A DNA stretch of 64,000 nucleotides. Source: Endomychus coccineus (Eukaryota; Arthropoda; Insecta; Coleoptera; Endomychidae). Positions 1-12,589 of this stretch are shown in pieces (position 1 is the first letter of the stretch; the number at the start of each line of letters is the position of its first letter). Under the pieces are notes generated by a model that was not told where the DNA came from, searched no databases, and was given only the letters and a program-made list of their open reading frames with translations. The translations under genes were made by a program, and so were the position numbers. Location: contig OY294070.1 in assembly GCA_958510875.1 (NCBI GenBank), positions 20,079,631 through 20,143,630 of the forward strand. Direction: 5' to 3'.

Positions 1-989
1 TTGAACACACCGATTAAGAAGAAGGCTCGTCCTAATGAAATTACAAATACCTTCATTGGACCAATTCAATCATAATGCCATTTTTGTTACTTGTTGTAAA
101 GTCAGTATTACTAAATGTTTTGACATGGAATATTGTAATGGGGGCTTGATTATTACAATACAAGATTACTGCTTACAGATTCTTCATATCCTACCCTAAA
201 CACCATTGAAAATGATGAAACTTACAACGAAACTGGGAAATCTTGATTGTTCTTTTTCCCAAAAAGTATGATATGAGGAAAGAACGTCAGTTCGATGTTC
301 ACAATAATAACTGGTTCTACAAAAAAATATATGACCGATTTGTACTTTTAATCAACTAGTAAACTATGATAATATTTTACCCAAAAAAATGTTAGTTTAT
401 CCCGAATTTTTATATCTGACCCAATTCCATATGTACTATTGTTTCATATTATGGACGCATTTGAAGAGCCACTAAAACAAATCCAGACAATTTCAACAAT
501 ACAAGAACTGGTACAATAACCTTCAATTAGTGACGTTTAATTTAATTTTTGATATAAAAATCTCAGTCCCAGGAAGTCTCCAATTCATGACTTTTGATAA
601 TTATCACGTAAATATTAGTTGTGATGAACACTAGTTCTCCTCTAATGATGGTGCGATAATATATTAGTGTCGAGCCGCAGCATCACAGTTTGACAGATAG
701 ACGTTATTCAGACAGTTTAGCTGAAAGAAAGTTCGTACGGTAGATATGTATTTTTCACACTCCTCAAGACTCTTTGCAACCTCCGTTTGGTACAATCAGA
801 AAATAATAATAAATCTATATTTATTGTTTTCTAATGTTTCAAATTCCTTAGATCATCTTTTCTGTGTCTTCGATTTATTTGGCACACTATTGAACAGTTC
901 CAACAAAGATTCAATAAGTAATACCCAGCAGTGTGGTATTTCGTCCTTGGTGTGGTTACATTATTGAGTAATGATGAAGATTGCTAAAT
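1..989. other. no gene recognised; AT-rich, probably cyclin L intron
   Basis: No reading frame here has a recognisable motif, splice-bounded exon or repeat structure. The longest frame, about 73 codons at 746-967, has AT-driven composition and no family signature. The minus-strand cyclin L gene lacks its downstream exons in this window, so this stretch is most simply intron of that gene, or intergenic DNA. Confidence 0.5.
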
Positions 990-1170
990 ATCTGTTGTAC
1001 TGTAATGAAGCATTCTTCATTACTTACAAATAAATTTGAATATCTCAGTAGAATCGAATTACATAGGCAAAGTTAAGAGATCAAACTTCGTGCACATCTA
1101 TGTATAAAAACTGGTGAACAGAATTCGCCAGCCGGTCACCTGTTCACGTTACGTCACACGCCGCGATCTG

Positions 1171-1178
1171 TATAAAAG
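1171..1178 (+). promoter_or_regulatory. TATA box of the LTR-like block
   Basis: TATAAAAG sits about 30 bases before a purine-rich GC patch (gcggaaggggg) that could hold a start site. ACGTCAC lies about 20 bases upstream. The placement ahead of the repeat leader and the AATAAA at 2361 suggests one transcription unit. Confidence 0.4.
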
Positions 1179-1403
1179 CAAGCCCATTTCATAGCGGAAG
1201 GGGGACTGACTTGCGAGACCAGCACCGAGATTGACCTGCCGTAATCTAAACAACCCGAAGCCGTTGCTATTGTGCAAATCCGAGAAATAGAGAGTGAGTA
1301 TTAATTGCCGTTTAAAATCCATTCAAGTCATTGAATTAACATTCCAGTATATAAGTCCGATTTCAAATTCGAACTTTGTTTATAAATTCAATAGTCTACA
1401 AAA

Positions 1404-2050
1404 CAATCCCGATAGCTTGGACGAATACGATTCAGCTTCTGCGAATTGTTTTTCTAGAGACTAAGTTAGGATATTGTCCGAGACCGATTTGTAGAATTGT
1501 GAATAAACACACAGCCGAAACCGCTGATAAAATCAATCCCGATAGCTTGGACGAATACGATTCAGCTTCTGCGAATTGTTTTACTAGAGACTAAGTTAGG
1601 ATATTGTCCGAGACCGATTTGTAGAATTGTGAATAAACACACAGCCGAAACCGCTGGAAAAATCAATCCCGATAGCTTGGACGAATACGATTCAGCTTCT
1701 GCGAATTGTTTTTCTAGAGAATTAACATTCCAGTATATAAGTCCGATTTCAAATTCGAACTTTGTTTATAAATTCAATAGTCTACAAAACAATCCCGATA
1801 GCTTGGACGAATACGATTCAGCTTCTGCGAATTGTTTTTCTAGAGACTAAGTTAGGATATTGTCCGAGACCGATTTGTAGAATTGTTAATAAAGTCACAG
1901 CCGAAACCGCTGGAAAAATCAATCCTTATCGCTTGGACGAATACGATCCAGCGTCTGCGAATTGATTTCAGGGGCTACGTTGTGATTCTCTCCGAGACCG
2001 ACGTGTGAAATTATTAAGTCAGTCATAGCCGATAGCTGACAAATCAACCT
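1404..2050 (+). repeat. five-unit 130-bp tandem repeat
   Basis: Units begin at 1404, 1534, 1664, 1790 and 1920 with the motif CAATCCCGATAGCTTGGACG (diverged in the last). Spacings are 130, 130, 126 and 130. The fourth unit is preceded by a copy of the 70-bp leader found at 1335 (second copy at 1721, offset 386), so three units plus leader were duplicated as one block. Open frames in the array are by-products of the repeat, since stops recur at the same place in each unit. Confidence 0.9.
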
Positions 2051-2650
2051 AGTCCGTTATACCCCGTTCCGTAAGAAATAACGTCTGAAATACAGGTCAG
2101 AGCGAATACACGACCCACGCTCCGTCGAAGTTAACAGTGTACTAAATATTTAGATTGTCGCGATTCATTTCATTTCTAGACCTAGGGACAAAAACTTGTC
2201 TACCATCTCACGCAGATGGTGGAGACTCCCGACGATAGGAAAACATCTAATTAGCGCGTTATTTTATACACGGAAAACGAACACATTAAAACGGCCTGTT
2301 CCTAGCAACATTTTGTAAATAGATTGTACATAGCTGGTGTAAATGTAAATAGAGATAATTAATAAACTTAGTTAAGCAAGAAAAGTCTGTTTTATTTGGC
2401 AATCCACACGAAAGAGAAACAGCAATTTTAAAACCTATATAAAAAGGGAACCTGGACCCTCAAGAAACCCGAGCAGGTCAGTTACTGTCATAAGAGGACA
2501 GTAAGTGACAACCTCCCCACTTGTAATTAACCATTCAAGCGGAAGGAGGTTACAGTACTTGGGTACATTTTATGTTTAGTGTTTTTAGCCACAGTCTCCA
2601 TAACCGTAAGAACAAGATTGTTTTTTTAAAAGCGACTGTATCAGACCATA

Positions 2651-3435
2651 GTGGGTGTTTTTTTAGAATGATATAACTTCAAATTAGAATAAAACACATA
2701 GTTTGAACAAAAAACGGAATTTTGGCTTTGTTAAATCGAAAATCCTTTTTTATTTAGGGCGTAATTCTCCAAGGATCAATTTTTGATCATTTTTTGAAAC
2801 ATGGTGGCCTGATTTAGCCAATAACACGCACAATGTTAACGCAAATGGTTCAACGTCTGGTTTATCTGCACCAACACATTACATATTCCTATAGAAAACA
2901 TAAAAGGCTTTTGAAGGATCGCTTGTGGATTGATGATCTTCGCTCCAAATGCAATAATTTTGCTAGTCGACATAGCCATTGGGCCAAAAATGATACTCAT
3001 CGCTGAACAAAATATTGCGATGAAACAAGGGTCGACTTGCATTTGGTTGTCGATGTCCACTCGGCTGGATCTTGTAAGGTCTTAACTCAACATCTTTAGG
3101 TACAATTGTCTATAAAGTGGACGCACAGCAGTCCAATTGTTGTGCCGAATTGAGGCATTTGGATCGTCTCAAAAGCGACGATTTTTTGTACAATTTTGGT
3201 ACAAGCATTCTGATAAACAAACTAATTAATTGTTTCCGTGTAACAAATATCATTCAACAACAATTTTGAAATTTTACATAGAAAATAAAAGTTATAGGTT
3301 ATCCTTGTTAAATTCTACATTGTCTTTTCTTCTTTCGATATAATCAAGTAGATTACAGTTTCAAACAGATGGTGAAATGTTTGTTACCCAAGGATATGAA
3401 ACAGATCTGTTCATTTTGTTATTTGGACACCCTCA
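2651..3435 (-). pseudogene. mariner/DUF4817-type transposase remnant
   Basis: On the minus strand, about 3110-2760, the reading switches frame but shows the middle of a DDE transposase: RPYKIQP followed by NILFSDEYHFWPNGYVD and QNYCIWSEDQ. The family, often annotated as DUF4817 or SETMAR-like in insects, has FSDEAHF and QNCRIW at these points, with the D of SDE as a catalytic aspartate. Several stops and at least one frameshift disable it, and the N-terminal helix-turn-helix is not visible. Candidate inverted ends are GTGGGTGT at 2651 and its complement-like GACACCCTCA ending at 3435. A dead copy, probably internally deleted. Confidence 0.65.
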
Positions 3436-5253
3436 TTCATAATCACTATCATAAATTATCCACTAATAACCCCGATTCAGTTTACAACGTAGCATAAACG
3501 GTTCTTAAGATTTGGTTTTTGAATCTCACTAGAAAAAGACAACGTGTGTCGAAATAATTGTTGTTATTCGATGTATATTTTTAATATTATCATTTCCTTT
3601 GATTATCTTCAACTATGTATATTATGAATATTTTCTATCATGAATCTTATATACATTTTATTAGTTTATTTTAATGTTTTAACATCTTAACTCTAAAACG
3701 TGTATATTTTGTGTTATTTCAAAGTATTAAAGGATATTTATGTTTTATAAAACACAGATTAACCGGTCAGTTGATTGAAAATTGAAAGTGTAACTCTTTC
3801 AATCAGCGCCAGCCCTCAGTTATACGAATTCGAGAGAATCAGGATTGAAAAAAGGCGCTCGTGACAGCGCTAGCTCTTTGTAGGGTGCCGTCGACGGAAC
3901 GCGCTAGCCCTTTGTCGGGTGCCGCACCAGCAGATGCGATGGTCAACGAACGTGCTGTTCCATTTCTCTCTATAATCGGCCAGATAGTTAGCGCACCGAA
4001 TGACATGCGCCAGAAATTTCGAGCATCAGCATCTAGTTTCTGCCAAAAGGTTGCAATTACCGTTTGGAAGCTACACGAGGACATACCTTGTGCCATATAA
4101 GCCATTTCAAGAGACGGCTTCGTTCGCTATCGCTCACTCCGTCATAAAAAAGTGCAATGAACATGAAATTGGCATGTATTACGTTCTAACCCTTCAAAAT
4201 AATCGGCATGTTCAACATATCAAGTACATTTATATGTGAGAAGACAGTCCAAATATTATTTAAAAGTCATACAATGCTCATACCATCAATATATCCAATA
4301 AAAAAGGAGTACTAACCCATGTCAACTATTTCCAATTCAACATAATATAAGTGACATATAGTACAAATAGTAGCGTTATCTATTGGAAGATATCAGAACT
4401 AAAACCAGAAAACTGATAATTAGAAACCTATGGACAGTAAAATTGTAATATTATTTTTCTTACAGCTCGATATAACTAAACTACAAGCAATCTGTGGGTC
4501 ACGGTAATTGCGTATAAACATACAGAATGTTTTTCAATAGTACATAGATATCGCTTCACCGCACAAATATAAAAAATATAATCTGACACCATAACACAGC
4601 TGCTTTGGAATTTCTGAAAAATGACGAACGTTTTCGAAAGTTCACTCTATTGAATTTTTCAAAACGTCCTTCATGTTAAGTAAAAACAAAATGTCAATTT
4701 AATTTGAGTCTTCTTCGACGATTTAGGACATTTTCTGATTGAAAACACGTACAAAATGTATAATTTTTGAGGGTTTTTCAGCATTTCATGATAATTCAAG
4801 ATATGATGGCTACTAATGAGACCCTGCAAATACTGAAATAACAATAAATTATGTCGATAGCAAAATTACAAAACAGTTTCGATAAAGTTGTGTCCACCAA
4901 CAGTATTGATTCATACCCCTTATGAGTCCTAAGCTATTTTATCCGAGACCGTCGTCAAAAGAAAGTAAAGAAACAGTACCTAGGAATGTCGCAGGGTTGA
5001 AAAGTCAAGATTACATCAAATTGACGCTGCAGGTCAACATTTGTAGAAGGACGTATTATCAAATTTTTTTTAATAGTCGAATAGATCGAAAAGGGTATTA
5101 CCGATTTTAAGTATCACCTTGGAACATAAGAACCTTTCAAAAGAATTTGACAGATTCGTAAAACAAAACCGATTAGTTTTAAAAAAAACAGCCTGCATTA
5201 AAAACCCACACAAAATCGTTCTCAGCACATGGAATTTATAGACAAACTTTTCG
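3436..5253. other. no gene recognised; small GC-richer patch at 3780-4110
   Basis: Mostly AT-rich. The patch at 3860-4100 is open on both strands and contains a short direct repeat of GCTAGCCCTTTGTCGGGTGC at about 3870 and 3902. Neither translation resembles a known family. No splice-bounded exon or RNA gene was seen. Confidence 0.4.
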
Positions 5254-5834
5254 AAAGTCGGCCATTTTTGTTTTCAAACGTGTCAAACTTATGATTGAAC
5301 ATAAACCTTTTTAAACCTGCCAATTGTGCAATTTGATGCTAAGATCAGGAAAATCATAAATTATTTAAAAAGATATAAATAAGAGTTTGTTAGTTTCTCC
5401 TTTTTATACCCTAAAAAGTCCAACATTAGTACCCCTATATATCCAAGTTTTGAAAGTCGGCCTTTTTTGTTTTCAAACGTCAAAATTATGGTTGAACCTA
5501 AACCTCTTCAAACCTGCCAATTGTGCAATTTGAAGCCAAGATCAGCAAAATCATGAATTATTTAAAAAGATATAAATGAGAGTTGGTTAGTTTCCCCTTT
5601 TTATACCCTAAAAAGTCGAACAATAGTACCCCTATTATATCCAAGTTTTGAAAGTCGGCCTTTTTTGTTTTCAAACGTCAAAATTATGGTTGAACCTAAA
5701 CCTCTTCAAACCTGCCAATTGTGCAGTTTGAAGACAAGATCAGAAAAATCATGGATTATTTGAAGAGATCTAAATGACTGTTAGTTTCCCCTTTTTATAC
5801 ACTAAAAAGTCCAACATTAGTACCCCTATATATG
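5254..5834 (+). repeat. three-copy ~198-bp tandem repeat
   Basis: Copies start with AAAGTCGGCC at 5254, 5453 and 5651, giving periods of 199 and 198. Each copy ends in a CCCTAAAAAGTCCAACATTAG-like stretch followed by ACCCCTATATAT. Copies 2 and 3 are more alike than either is to copy 1, which fits local unequal exchange. No coding content. Confidence 0.88.
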
Positions 5835-8800
5835 TAGGTCTAGTATTGCTAAAGGTATGAGCACCGTATGAACGTTTTTATATCATCACTCAAAATATAA
5901 ATAAGATTATTAAAAAATGGCGATCAAGTTTAATTTGCAACTCCAAATTACAAATAAGGAAATATCAACACAAAGCATAATTTCGTCAATCTTAATTATT
6001 AAACTCGATTCACCATTTTTTTTTCTCAATCGTTACCTCTTCGAATAATGGCGTCGATAATCTGTCGCCATCTATTGTTTAGTAATGTAAAAAAATGTAA
6101 TAACAGCTCCTCCTGCTCATAGTTATTGCTCTCCAAGCGATCTGCGGTTCGGAAAACGCTAAATGTCCTACAAAATAAATCCTGACAAATTAGTCTTATT
6201 TCTAAATTTCTCAAAATGCCGTCGAAATCGTAGTCGACGTAGCTCCATTTATCTCTTCCACAGCGGCTTCTTCCATATTTCCAGGTGTGACTTCGGACAC
6301 TCATCTTTCAGTTTCCCCAATTCATAACTATACACGATTCAGTACTTGTCAAATTTAAGACAGTTCTTTTAAATACACATTTAGATGGCCAAGAATAGTC
6401 TTTCTTAGAGAACATTTTGAAAGAAAGACAAAATAGATGAACCAAAGAAATAATCAAATCCAAAAATTTAAATTACTCTCAATTATTCTAATTAACCTTC
6501 ATTTATTTACATAGTACATTCAATACTGAAGATTCTGGTTATTTATTGTAGTTTCGACAAAACGGTAGGCCTTTATCTGGAGAAGTCATTCAAGGTTAGT
6601 TCGTATGCTTTGAACAAAATCTGTTCATGACTGGACCAGTATCAGGATGGCAAAATAGGACCTACACGACTCTCAAGTCTTTGTCAAGCCAAGCTGTGGT
6701 ATCCCGAACAGATTCATCCTAAATTAGACAACTAACAATATTATATTTTCTTACGTCATGTGTATGTTTATTGTTTATAAACATACAACACATATTTGTT
6801 ATTGTTATATATCATTATACATAACGTGTCGACGAGGCTGTGACCCTGCGTGCATAATATGAATGTCAATGCCGGCACGTAGGCCAACCTTCGCCGAACT
6901 ATTAGAAGAGGAGCAAGGATTCTCCCTTGAGAATAGATATTAAAGTTAGGAGTTAAAAGTTACAATAAGTCATATATAGTCGGTAGTTATAGTCATAAGT
7001 AAGTCAGCTATCTGCGGTGGAAAGTTGGGAGAGGGGATAGGCTTACGAATTTTTCTTGAAAGTTCGGAGGTTTTAGGCGTAACGAAAGACCTCACTAGCC
7101 AAAGTTAGTTAAGAATTATTCACACTCCCTATGTTAGAACTGCTTAGTATAATCCAAATAAATTAAGTCTACAATGTAACACTAATTTTATCGTCAGCAA
7201 CCGAATAAGAATCAATTTAATGTTGAAATAAGGAAACAATTTGTGGACACGGTTTAAAACCTGCTTGTTTATCATCCACCATGAGTATATACCCAGAAAA
7301 ATCAGTTTTTGTGAAAATTATAGTGTAAATGTTGAAACTACATAATCTAACTTTGAACGAACAGGCTATCTTAATAACAATTTTACTTACAAAGAGTTTA
7401 AATCAGCGGTGGTTATTTAATAACTGCGAGCGAGATTCGACAAAGATGGGGATAAATAGGCGCCCATTCACAGCATGCTGCATCCGAATAATTTAATTCA
7501 CTCCAAACTGTAGTGTTTTAAGCATAAAATAATTATCTAAAGATGAAGCTAGAACTTGAGTTGAATAATTGAAGTAGGTACTGTAAATTTATTCCAATTA
7601 ATACATCAGACTTAAGAGATCTTAAAAATTCTCAAATATCTGTATAATCTTGCCTCTATCGCAAGATACTGTCGTGATTGAAGTGAGAGTGAGTCGGTTT
7701 GCGCACATCGTATATTATGAGATGCAACCCACTATAGCGCTTTATTTGTCTCTCTTGTAACTAACTCGCAAGACTCTCCAATATACCGCAGATTTAAACT
7801 CAATCTGCATACATATGATGCAATTTGATCTTCTACTCGATACATTTCGGGATCTGACTTGGGGCTTGGCTTAATTCAATATGGCGAAGTACGAATACCC
7901 ACTCCACACTTTTTTTTATTTCTTTTCAAAAACAGCGTCGAAAATGCGATGGATATAGTAATTTACGTAACAAAGATGGAAAAAGACTCATTAGATGTTT
8001 TCCAAACGAGTGCTTTAATGTTATATTTCGGCCATGTGTAGAATGTTTTATTTCATAGTTTTATTAAAATTAATAATTTTAAATTTTAATCTGCAGTATC
8101 AGAATGGCTGAATAGTAGCTAATAACAACTATACATTCTCTCAGTCAATAAAATTAACACTTGTAACGCTAACTAAGAGAATAAATTGAATCTAAAAGCA
8201 CCAAAGCAATCTCAAAATTTATTACAACCTAATTCATAGAGTTGCGACAAATTGGAATGAGTTAAAATTATGAAAATTCGTGAGACTTGTTGTAAAAGAG
8301 GACAGGAGTTCCGAAACCGGGCAACGCTTTCCGGGCCTAGTGATGGAATGTTCCACTTTCCGATCGCAAATGTATGACGTAAAGTTGAATTTTTCAGACA
8401 GTAGAAAATAAAAAATAATAAATTGAATTGAACAAAACGCATGTGCTGTGACGTCATAATTCTACTCGCCGTTTGTCAATATACTAAATAGGTATAAACC
8501 AAAATTTGAACTTAATTTGCGTGATTTGATGATAAGTGCAAAATTAAAAAGGGCACATATACCTTCACTTTCAAAACATATGTGGTTACTTATTTGCAGA
8601 AACAAATGTTCATAATATAATGATATAAGGATTGTGCATTAGTTTCAATGTAATTAATTACTGTGCCGATTTGGAAGGCAATCAAATTACATATAATGAA
8701 ACTGAAAGTTTAAAATGAAACCGCCAAAAGAATGCTGCTAGGAATCGTTGAAAAAATTACAGGATTTCAGAAAAATTGGTTCAATCACTTTTTAAGTGTA

Positions 8801-9273
8801 TTATTGTGATCGGCAAACATAGTAAATTCCGAATTATTGGCACTAGATACTAGTTTATTCAAAGATTCAAAGAGGAAGATGCAAATTGGAAGGAAAAGTG
8901 TAAATATCACTGTTATGCAATGAGTTTTAGCAGTATTTATACAGATAACGGAAAAAAACAGACTATTGAAGTAGGATTAGTAATTAGTAGCCAAATTCTT
9001 GATTCTACATCACATTAGAAATTAAATTTTCCTATAAAAGTAATTAAAATAATACGTAATCGCAATTGATGCAAATAAATCATTGCAAAAAGGCACTGCT
9101 CGCTAGCTATCACAACTAACAGGCGGTTGTCGTCCAATGTCAAATCTCAATACTCAGTAGTTCAAACGAAGGTTATACCTGCAGAAACAGCCACCACAAT
9201 GTGATCCCCCAAGTTTCACTATTTAATACATATTTCAAATGAGTAAAAACAAAAGGCATAGGAAGATAAAATA
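5835..9273. other. no gene recognised; scattered repeat fragments
   Basis: A 92-codon minus frame at 6304-6026 starts with ATG but matches no family I know and has no visible splice sites, so I do not call it. The stretch ~7015-7075 (GGTGGAAAGTTGGGAGAGG) is a diverged copy of a repeat also at ~32895-32965 and, reversed, at ~47536-47600. The rest is AT-rich and featureless, probably intronic or intergenic. Confidence 0.4.
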
Positions 9274-9312
9274 AAAGTACTGAAGACCTTTCAGCTACCA
9301 AGTAGCCATCAT
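9274..9312 (+). repeat. left arm of a 39-bp inverted repeat flanking a LINE
   Basis: This arm (AAAGTACTGAAGACCTTTCA...) is matched in inverted orientation by 11652-11690, with only a few mismatches over 39 bases. The right copy also forms a hairpin with 11619-11631 (AGTAGCCATCATC). The pair brackets a degraded LINE 3' end and may be terminal repeats of a composite element or copies of one LINE untranslated region. Confidence 0.65.
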
Positions 9313-9544
9313 GCTCGAATTATGAGAGAGAGCCTATGAGAATAGTCAAATCACAATCATAGTGAGCAACCAAACAGTGCACTGGAGTCATACATAATCG
9401 GCTCACAATGTGCACTCGATCGCGTAAAGGAACTAACGGCATTAGTAAAGAACCCCAATTGAGTGATCCTCTTATGGGAGTCCGAAGAAAGAAAACAAGA
9501 CTTGTAATCCAAAAATAGCTCGACGCATAACACCGTGCTTATTG

Positions 9545-11600
9545 GAGGGAACTGCCCCGTATGTCTCACTCCAAGCGACTAATGGGAGATCTCCAGCAGC
9601 AACGAGTAAAAAATCTACTGACGTTAAGAAGACAGGAAATACGAAATCTTGTTGCATTCCTGACCGGAAACGCCCCATGCAACAAAATCTCTGCACAATG
9701 GGTCTGGTACATCAGCCCACATGCAGGCAGTGGCGGCTCCTCGAAGGAGGCTAAGGAGGCTCAGCCTCCTCACCAATTTATCTTAATGATCATTCTCCAT
9801 TTTATTTCCTGTTTCTCTGATAGTTCTTTAAATTTTACAATTAATTCCCCGTTCTCAGTAGTTATTTTTAATCTGGCAACAGTGGCCAGAGGCTAGATTC
9901 TCTATATATCTCAAACGCTAAATACGTGTGGTCGACACAGTTGCCGTTTTCCAAGCAGTTCAATTGCTACATAGGGTAAAAGAGCGAATATGGCAACGCC
10001 CTATGGAAGCTAGCTTCTCATACGGAATCGTCGGTCGAATGAAATACGATTACTTGCTACCGCCCTTCCGCTAGAAGAATGCCACACGTGTCGTGTTCCG
10101 TTAGTTTTTGGTTTTGTACCGCGAGGCGAAGTAAGGTTAAGTAGTTAAGTTATAATTTATCTAATCGGTGAACGTTAAAATGATGAGTGACTTAGTTGCT
10201 GGGTTCTTAGAAAATCCATTTAGTGGATTAACATATGATAGAAAAGTGTTTTGTTAAAAATAAACGACCTTTACCGGATTTGAAAGGATTAGTGGTGACG
10301 ATGACAGGTATGTTTCAAAATCGAAATACACAATAAATTACATTGCTTGCTATTTACATCTGATACAACTTCATGTTGGGGACACTCGGGTTATGATGAT
10401 TTGAAAAATTTAGCTCGTGGTATAGATAGACATGAAAAATCGCAAGAACATATTACATCGAGTATTAAGTTTAAATTAACCGGTAAACAGAATATTGTTA
10501 AAGGAGGAAAACATATAATTTGGTAGACAAGAAACTACATTATAAACAACTTTTTTTATGAAATTTTAGATACTATTAAAGGTCAAATTGAGATTCGATT
10601 TTCCGATTTACATGAATTGAAGTTTTTCGACTTGACGAATAGAAGATTTTTCGAATCTTTTTCAAAAGAGTTTCCCAATACACTTTTAGATAACTTAGTT
10701 CTAAAATATAAATTTTTTGATAAAACAGGACCATTTGAAGTTATGGACATAACAGGCAAACTTTCGATAAACAACACTTCTAAATACATGTCGATTGATA
10801 GACTCAAGCCTGCTCATGTTGAACCCTATTTTGAACGAAGGCTGTAGAGAGGAAGTAACTTTTCCCTATGGCGTTTTTTTTTTCTCTGGGGGGGAATATT
10901 GTTGGATACCATCACTATCTCTTCTTTATTTTCTATGTTTTCCTATTCACTTATTTTACTTAAATTTTCTTTTTTTAAAATGTGTCAATTTTAGATTGTT
11001 TTTTAAAGTTATGGGCTCCGTTATTGGGCGTCAAAAACAGCGGACTACTGGGCTTGGGGAACATTGGATTTGCTAGCGTATACTGTATTTTTTTGCCATT
11101 TTTACCCAAATTCTGCAAGTTACGGAACCCGTGTTTTCAACCCTTCCGGTCACTACCGCATTTATTAATTTTTTACCTATTCTATTGACGTAATTACTAA
11201 TCCATTTTACAAAGTTTTGTCAAAATTCATGTTGTAGAACTCAAATAAGATGTGAAATCCCTCATTGACACCATGCAGGGGTTGCGGCATGGAAGAAGAG
11301 ACACCCATGCATGTGCTGTGTCAGTGCACGGCTAACGAGGTTGATCGTGGGACGTACCTTGGAGACAATAAGACTACACCCTAGGAAATCAGAAGTATTC
11401 TCTACTAAATTTCATAGAATACACCGGAAAATGAAGTCTGGTAGAAAGAAGTACGGCAGATCTCGAGCTTGACAATGAAGGGGTGACTATTGATGAGGAA
11501 ATTGCAATATGTGAGGGCAACAATAGGACACCAATGACCGCAGTGCAGTGGGGCTTCCTCTGGGAAGGAGAACGGACCTCACGGGTTTTGGTAGGTACGA
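9545..11600 (+). pseudogene. LINE (RNase-H-clade) C-terminal fragment, split by insertion
   Basis: Plus-strand translation just before 9728 reads RVKNLLTLRRQEIRNLVAFL and ends at QPTCR. It resumes exactly at 11280 as GCGMEEETPMHVLCQC. Together these form the zinc-binding C-terminal tail (CxxC...H...C) that follows RNase H in I/R1/Jockey-type LINEs. The equivalent tail is seen at 45590-45214 (minus), with LSRRDIREMTGILTGH and ICRKC. The interruption is a 1544-bp insertion flanked by CATGCAGG. Stops follow after 11340 (NKTTP then stop), so the element is dead. Upstream RNase H sequence is not clearly visible. Confidence 0.7.
9728..11271 (+). mobile_element. chimeric insertion: hAT left end joined to Ty3-type pol/LTR end
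   Basis: The left end starts CAGTGGCGGCTCC and for about 600 bases matches the 5' end of the hAT element at 25483-22627, including the ATG context and FLENPFSGLTYDR. A later hAT block (~10583-10730) encodes LHELKFFDLTNRRFFESF. At about 10733 the reading becomes the C-terminus of Ty3/gypsy Pol (GPFEVMDITGKLSI then SIDRLKPAHVE). It ends at a stop and a G-run like a polypurine tract (10890-10899), then a TGTTGG...TTGACA block (~10901-11270) that could be an LTR. The whole is flanked by CATGCAGG at 9720-9727 and 11272-11279. All frames are broken. Confidence 0.7.
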
Positions 11601-11651
11601 ATCCTCTCGCAAAAAAAAAGTAGCCATCATCAGTGAAAACCGTTTACTTTG

Positions 11652-11690
11652 ATGATGGCTACTTGGTAGGTGAAAGATCGTCAGTACTTT
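11652..11690 (-). repeat. right arm of the 39-bp inverted repeat
   Basis: The reverse complement matches 9274-9312. Its inner end also pairs with 11619-11631 across about 20 bases, giving a local hairpin with 13-base stems (AGTAGCCATCATC / GATGATGGCTACT). Confidence 0.65.
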
Positions 11691-12589
11691 AAACAGTATT
11701 TTTAGTGGATACGGGCGACTCTTTCTTATTTATAGTGTTATAGTGTATCCACAGTATGACAGTGTGACCTATTGTATAATATAACTAGTAAAAGCTTGTT
11801 AGGGATACCAAGGAGGTCCAGATTGGACGATCCTCTAGACCCCTTGCCGATATCCCCTACAACGGGGGTATACAGATCTTGTGGAGCCATAGATCAACAT
11901 GCCTCAGCATGGAGGGAGAAGCATTGACGGCTGCAGAACTGCCAAAGCACTGCATGGCAATGAGGTAGGCCTAAGGGTAACCGAGATACTATTTTCTACT
12001 TTATTAGTTACCTATCTTGATGATGGGTGAGGTGTTGTCTGTCATATCATAGACATGCTGAACTGTGATAATGATATATTAATCAATGGATCTGTCTGTC
12101 ATGTAAATTTTACGTGATTATATCAGTAGTCACAAATGACCAAATTTTTCGAATTCCTTTTACCCTGTTTGGGATCGAGTTTCGAAAAATCCGCTCGTAG
12201 CGGGACCTACTTCGTTTGAAGAACATATCTACCAAGTTCAAGTCGGTCCACTTCATTGTTTCGGAGATTTCGTCATAAGTGATTCAGTCCGTTAGCGCGT
12301 GAATGGTATTTGCCTTTACTATATTAGATAGATTCAAATGACTGTATAACAATATGCAATAATACATCTTACAATCATTAAATTAAAGGCGGAAGAATGT
12401 GTTAATAATTGCAGTTAAACAAAAAAAAATGACTTGTTTGTGCAAGTTTGAAAGTACATTGTCATTTTAATAATACCTACTACGTTAAAATAATTATAAT
12501 TGAACAATTCGCAATGTGAATTACACGATATCGAAAAGTTCAAATCATTCAAATCAAAGGTCAAAACAGTATAAACATAGCAGCATTGA
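11691..12589. other. no gene recognised; GC-richer block 11810-11990
   Basis: A block of about 180 bases at 11810-11990 is clearly more GC-rich than its surroundings and may be LINE untranslated sequence given its neighbour, but it has no protein match I can support. The rest is AT-rich. Confidence 0.35.

Larger units (their letters stand above)
990..2410 (+). mobile_element. LTR-like retroelement remnant (possible solo LTR)
   Basis: The block has the layout of an LTR. A TATAAAAG box at 1171-1178 lies downstream of a CRE-like ACGTCAC, a GC-richer putative start region follows, then a long tandem-repeat leader, and a polyadenylation signal AATAAA lies at 2361-2366. No gag or pol frame adjoins it, so it would be a solo LTR or an isolated promoter-bearing repeat. 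The ends are guesses: TGTTGTACTG near 993 and ATCCACA near 2408 would give TG...CA termini, but I found no target duplication. It could instead be a satellite-bearing non-coding repeat. The promoter-to-polyA layout is seen directly; the LTR identity is inferred. Confidence 0.4.

Noticed and set aside
1376..1965. Repeated open frames (NPDSLDEYDSASANCF) that look like a repeat protein
   Set aside because: They are translations of the 130-bp DNA repeat, shift frame between units and end at the same stop each time. No start, splice or homology support.
3839..4105. Open frames on both strands in a GC-richer patch
   Set aside because: Openness on both strands follows from composition. Neither product resembles a known protein and a short direct repeat explains part of the patch.
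6026..6304. 92-codon minus-strand frame starting MSVRSHTWKYGRS
   Set aside because: No homology I recognise, no splice context, and the AT-rich flanks give no promoter or coding continuation. Kept only as a note.
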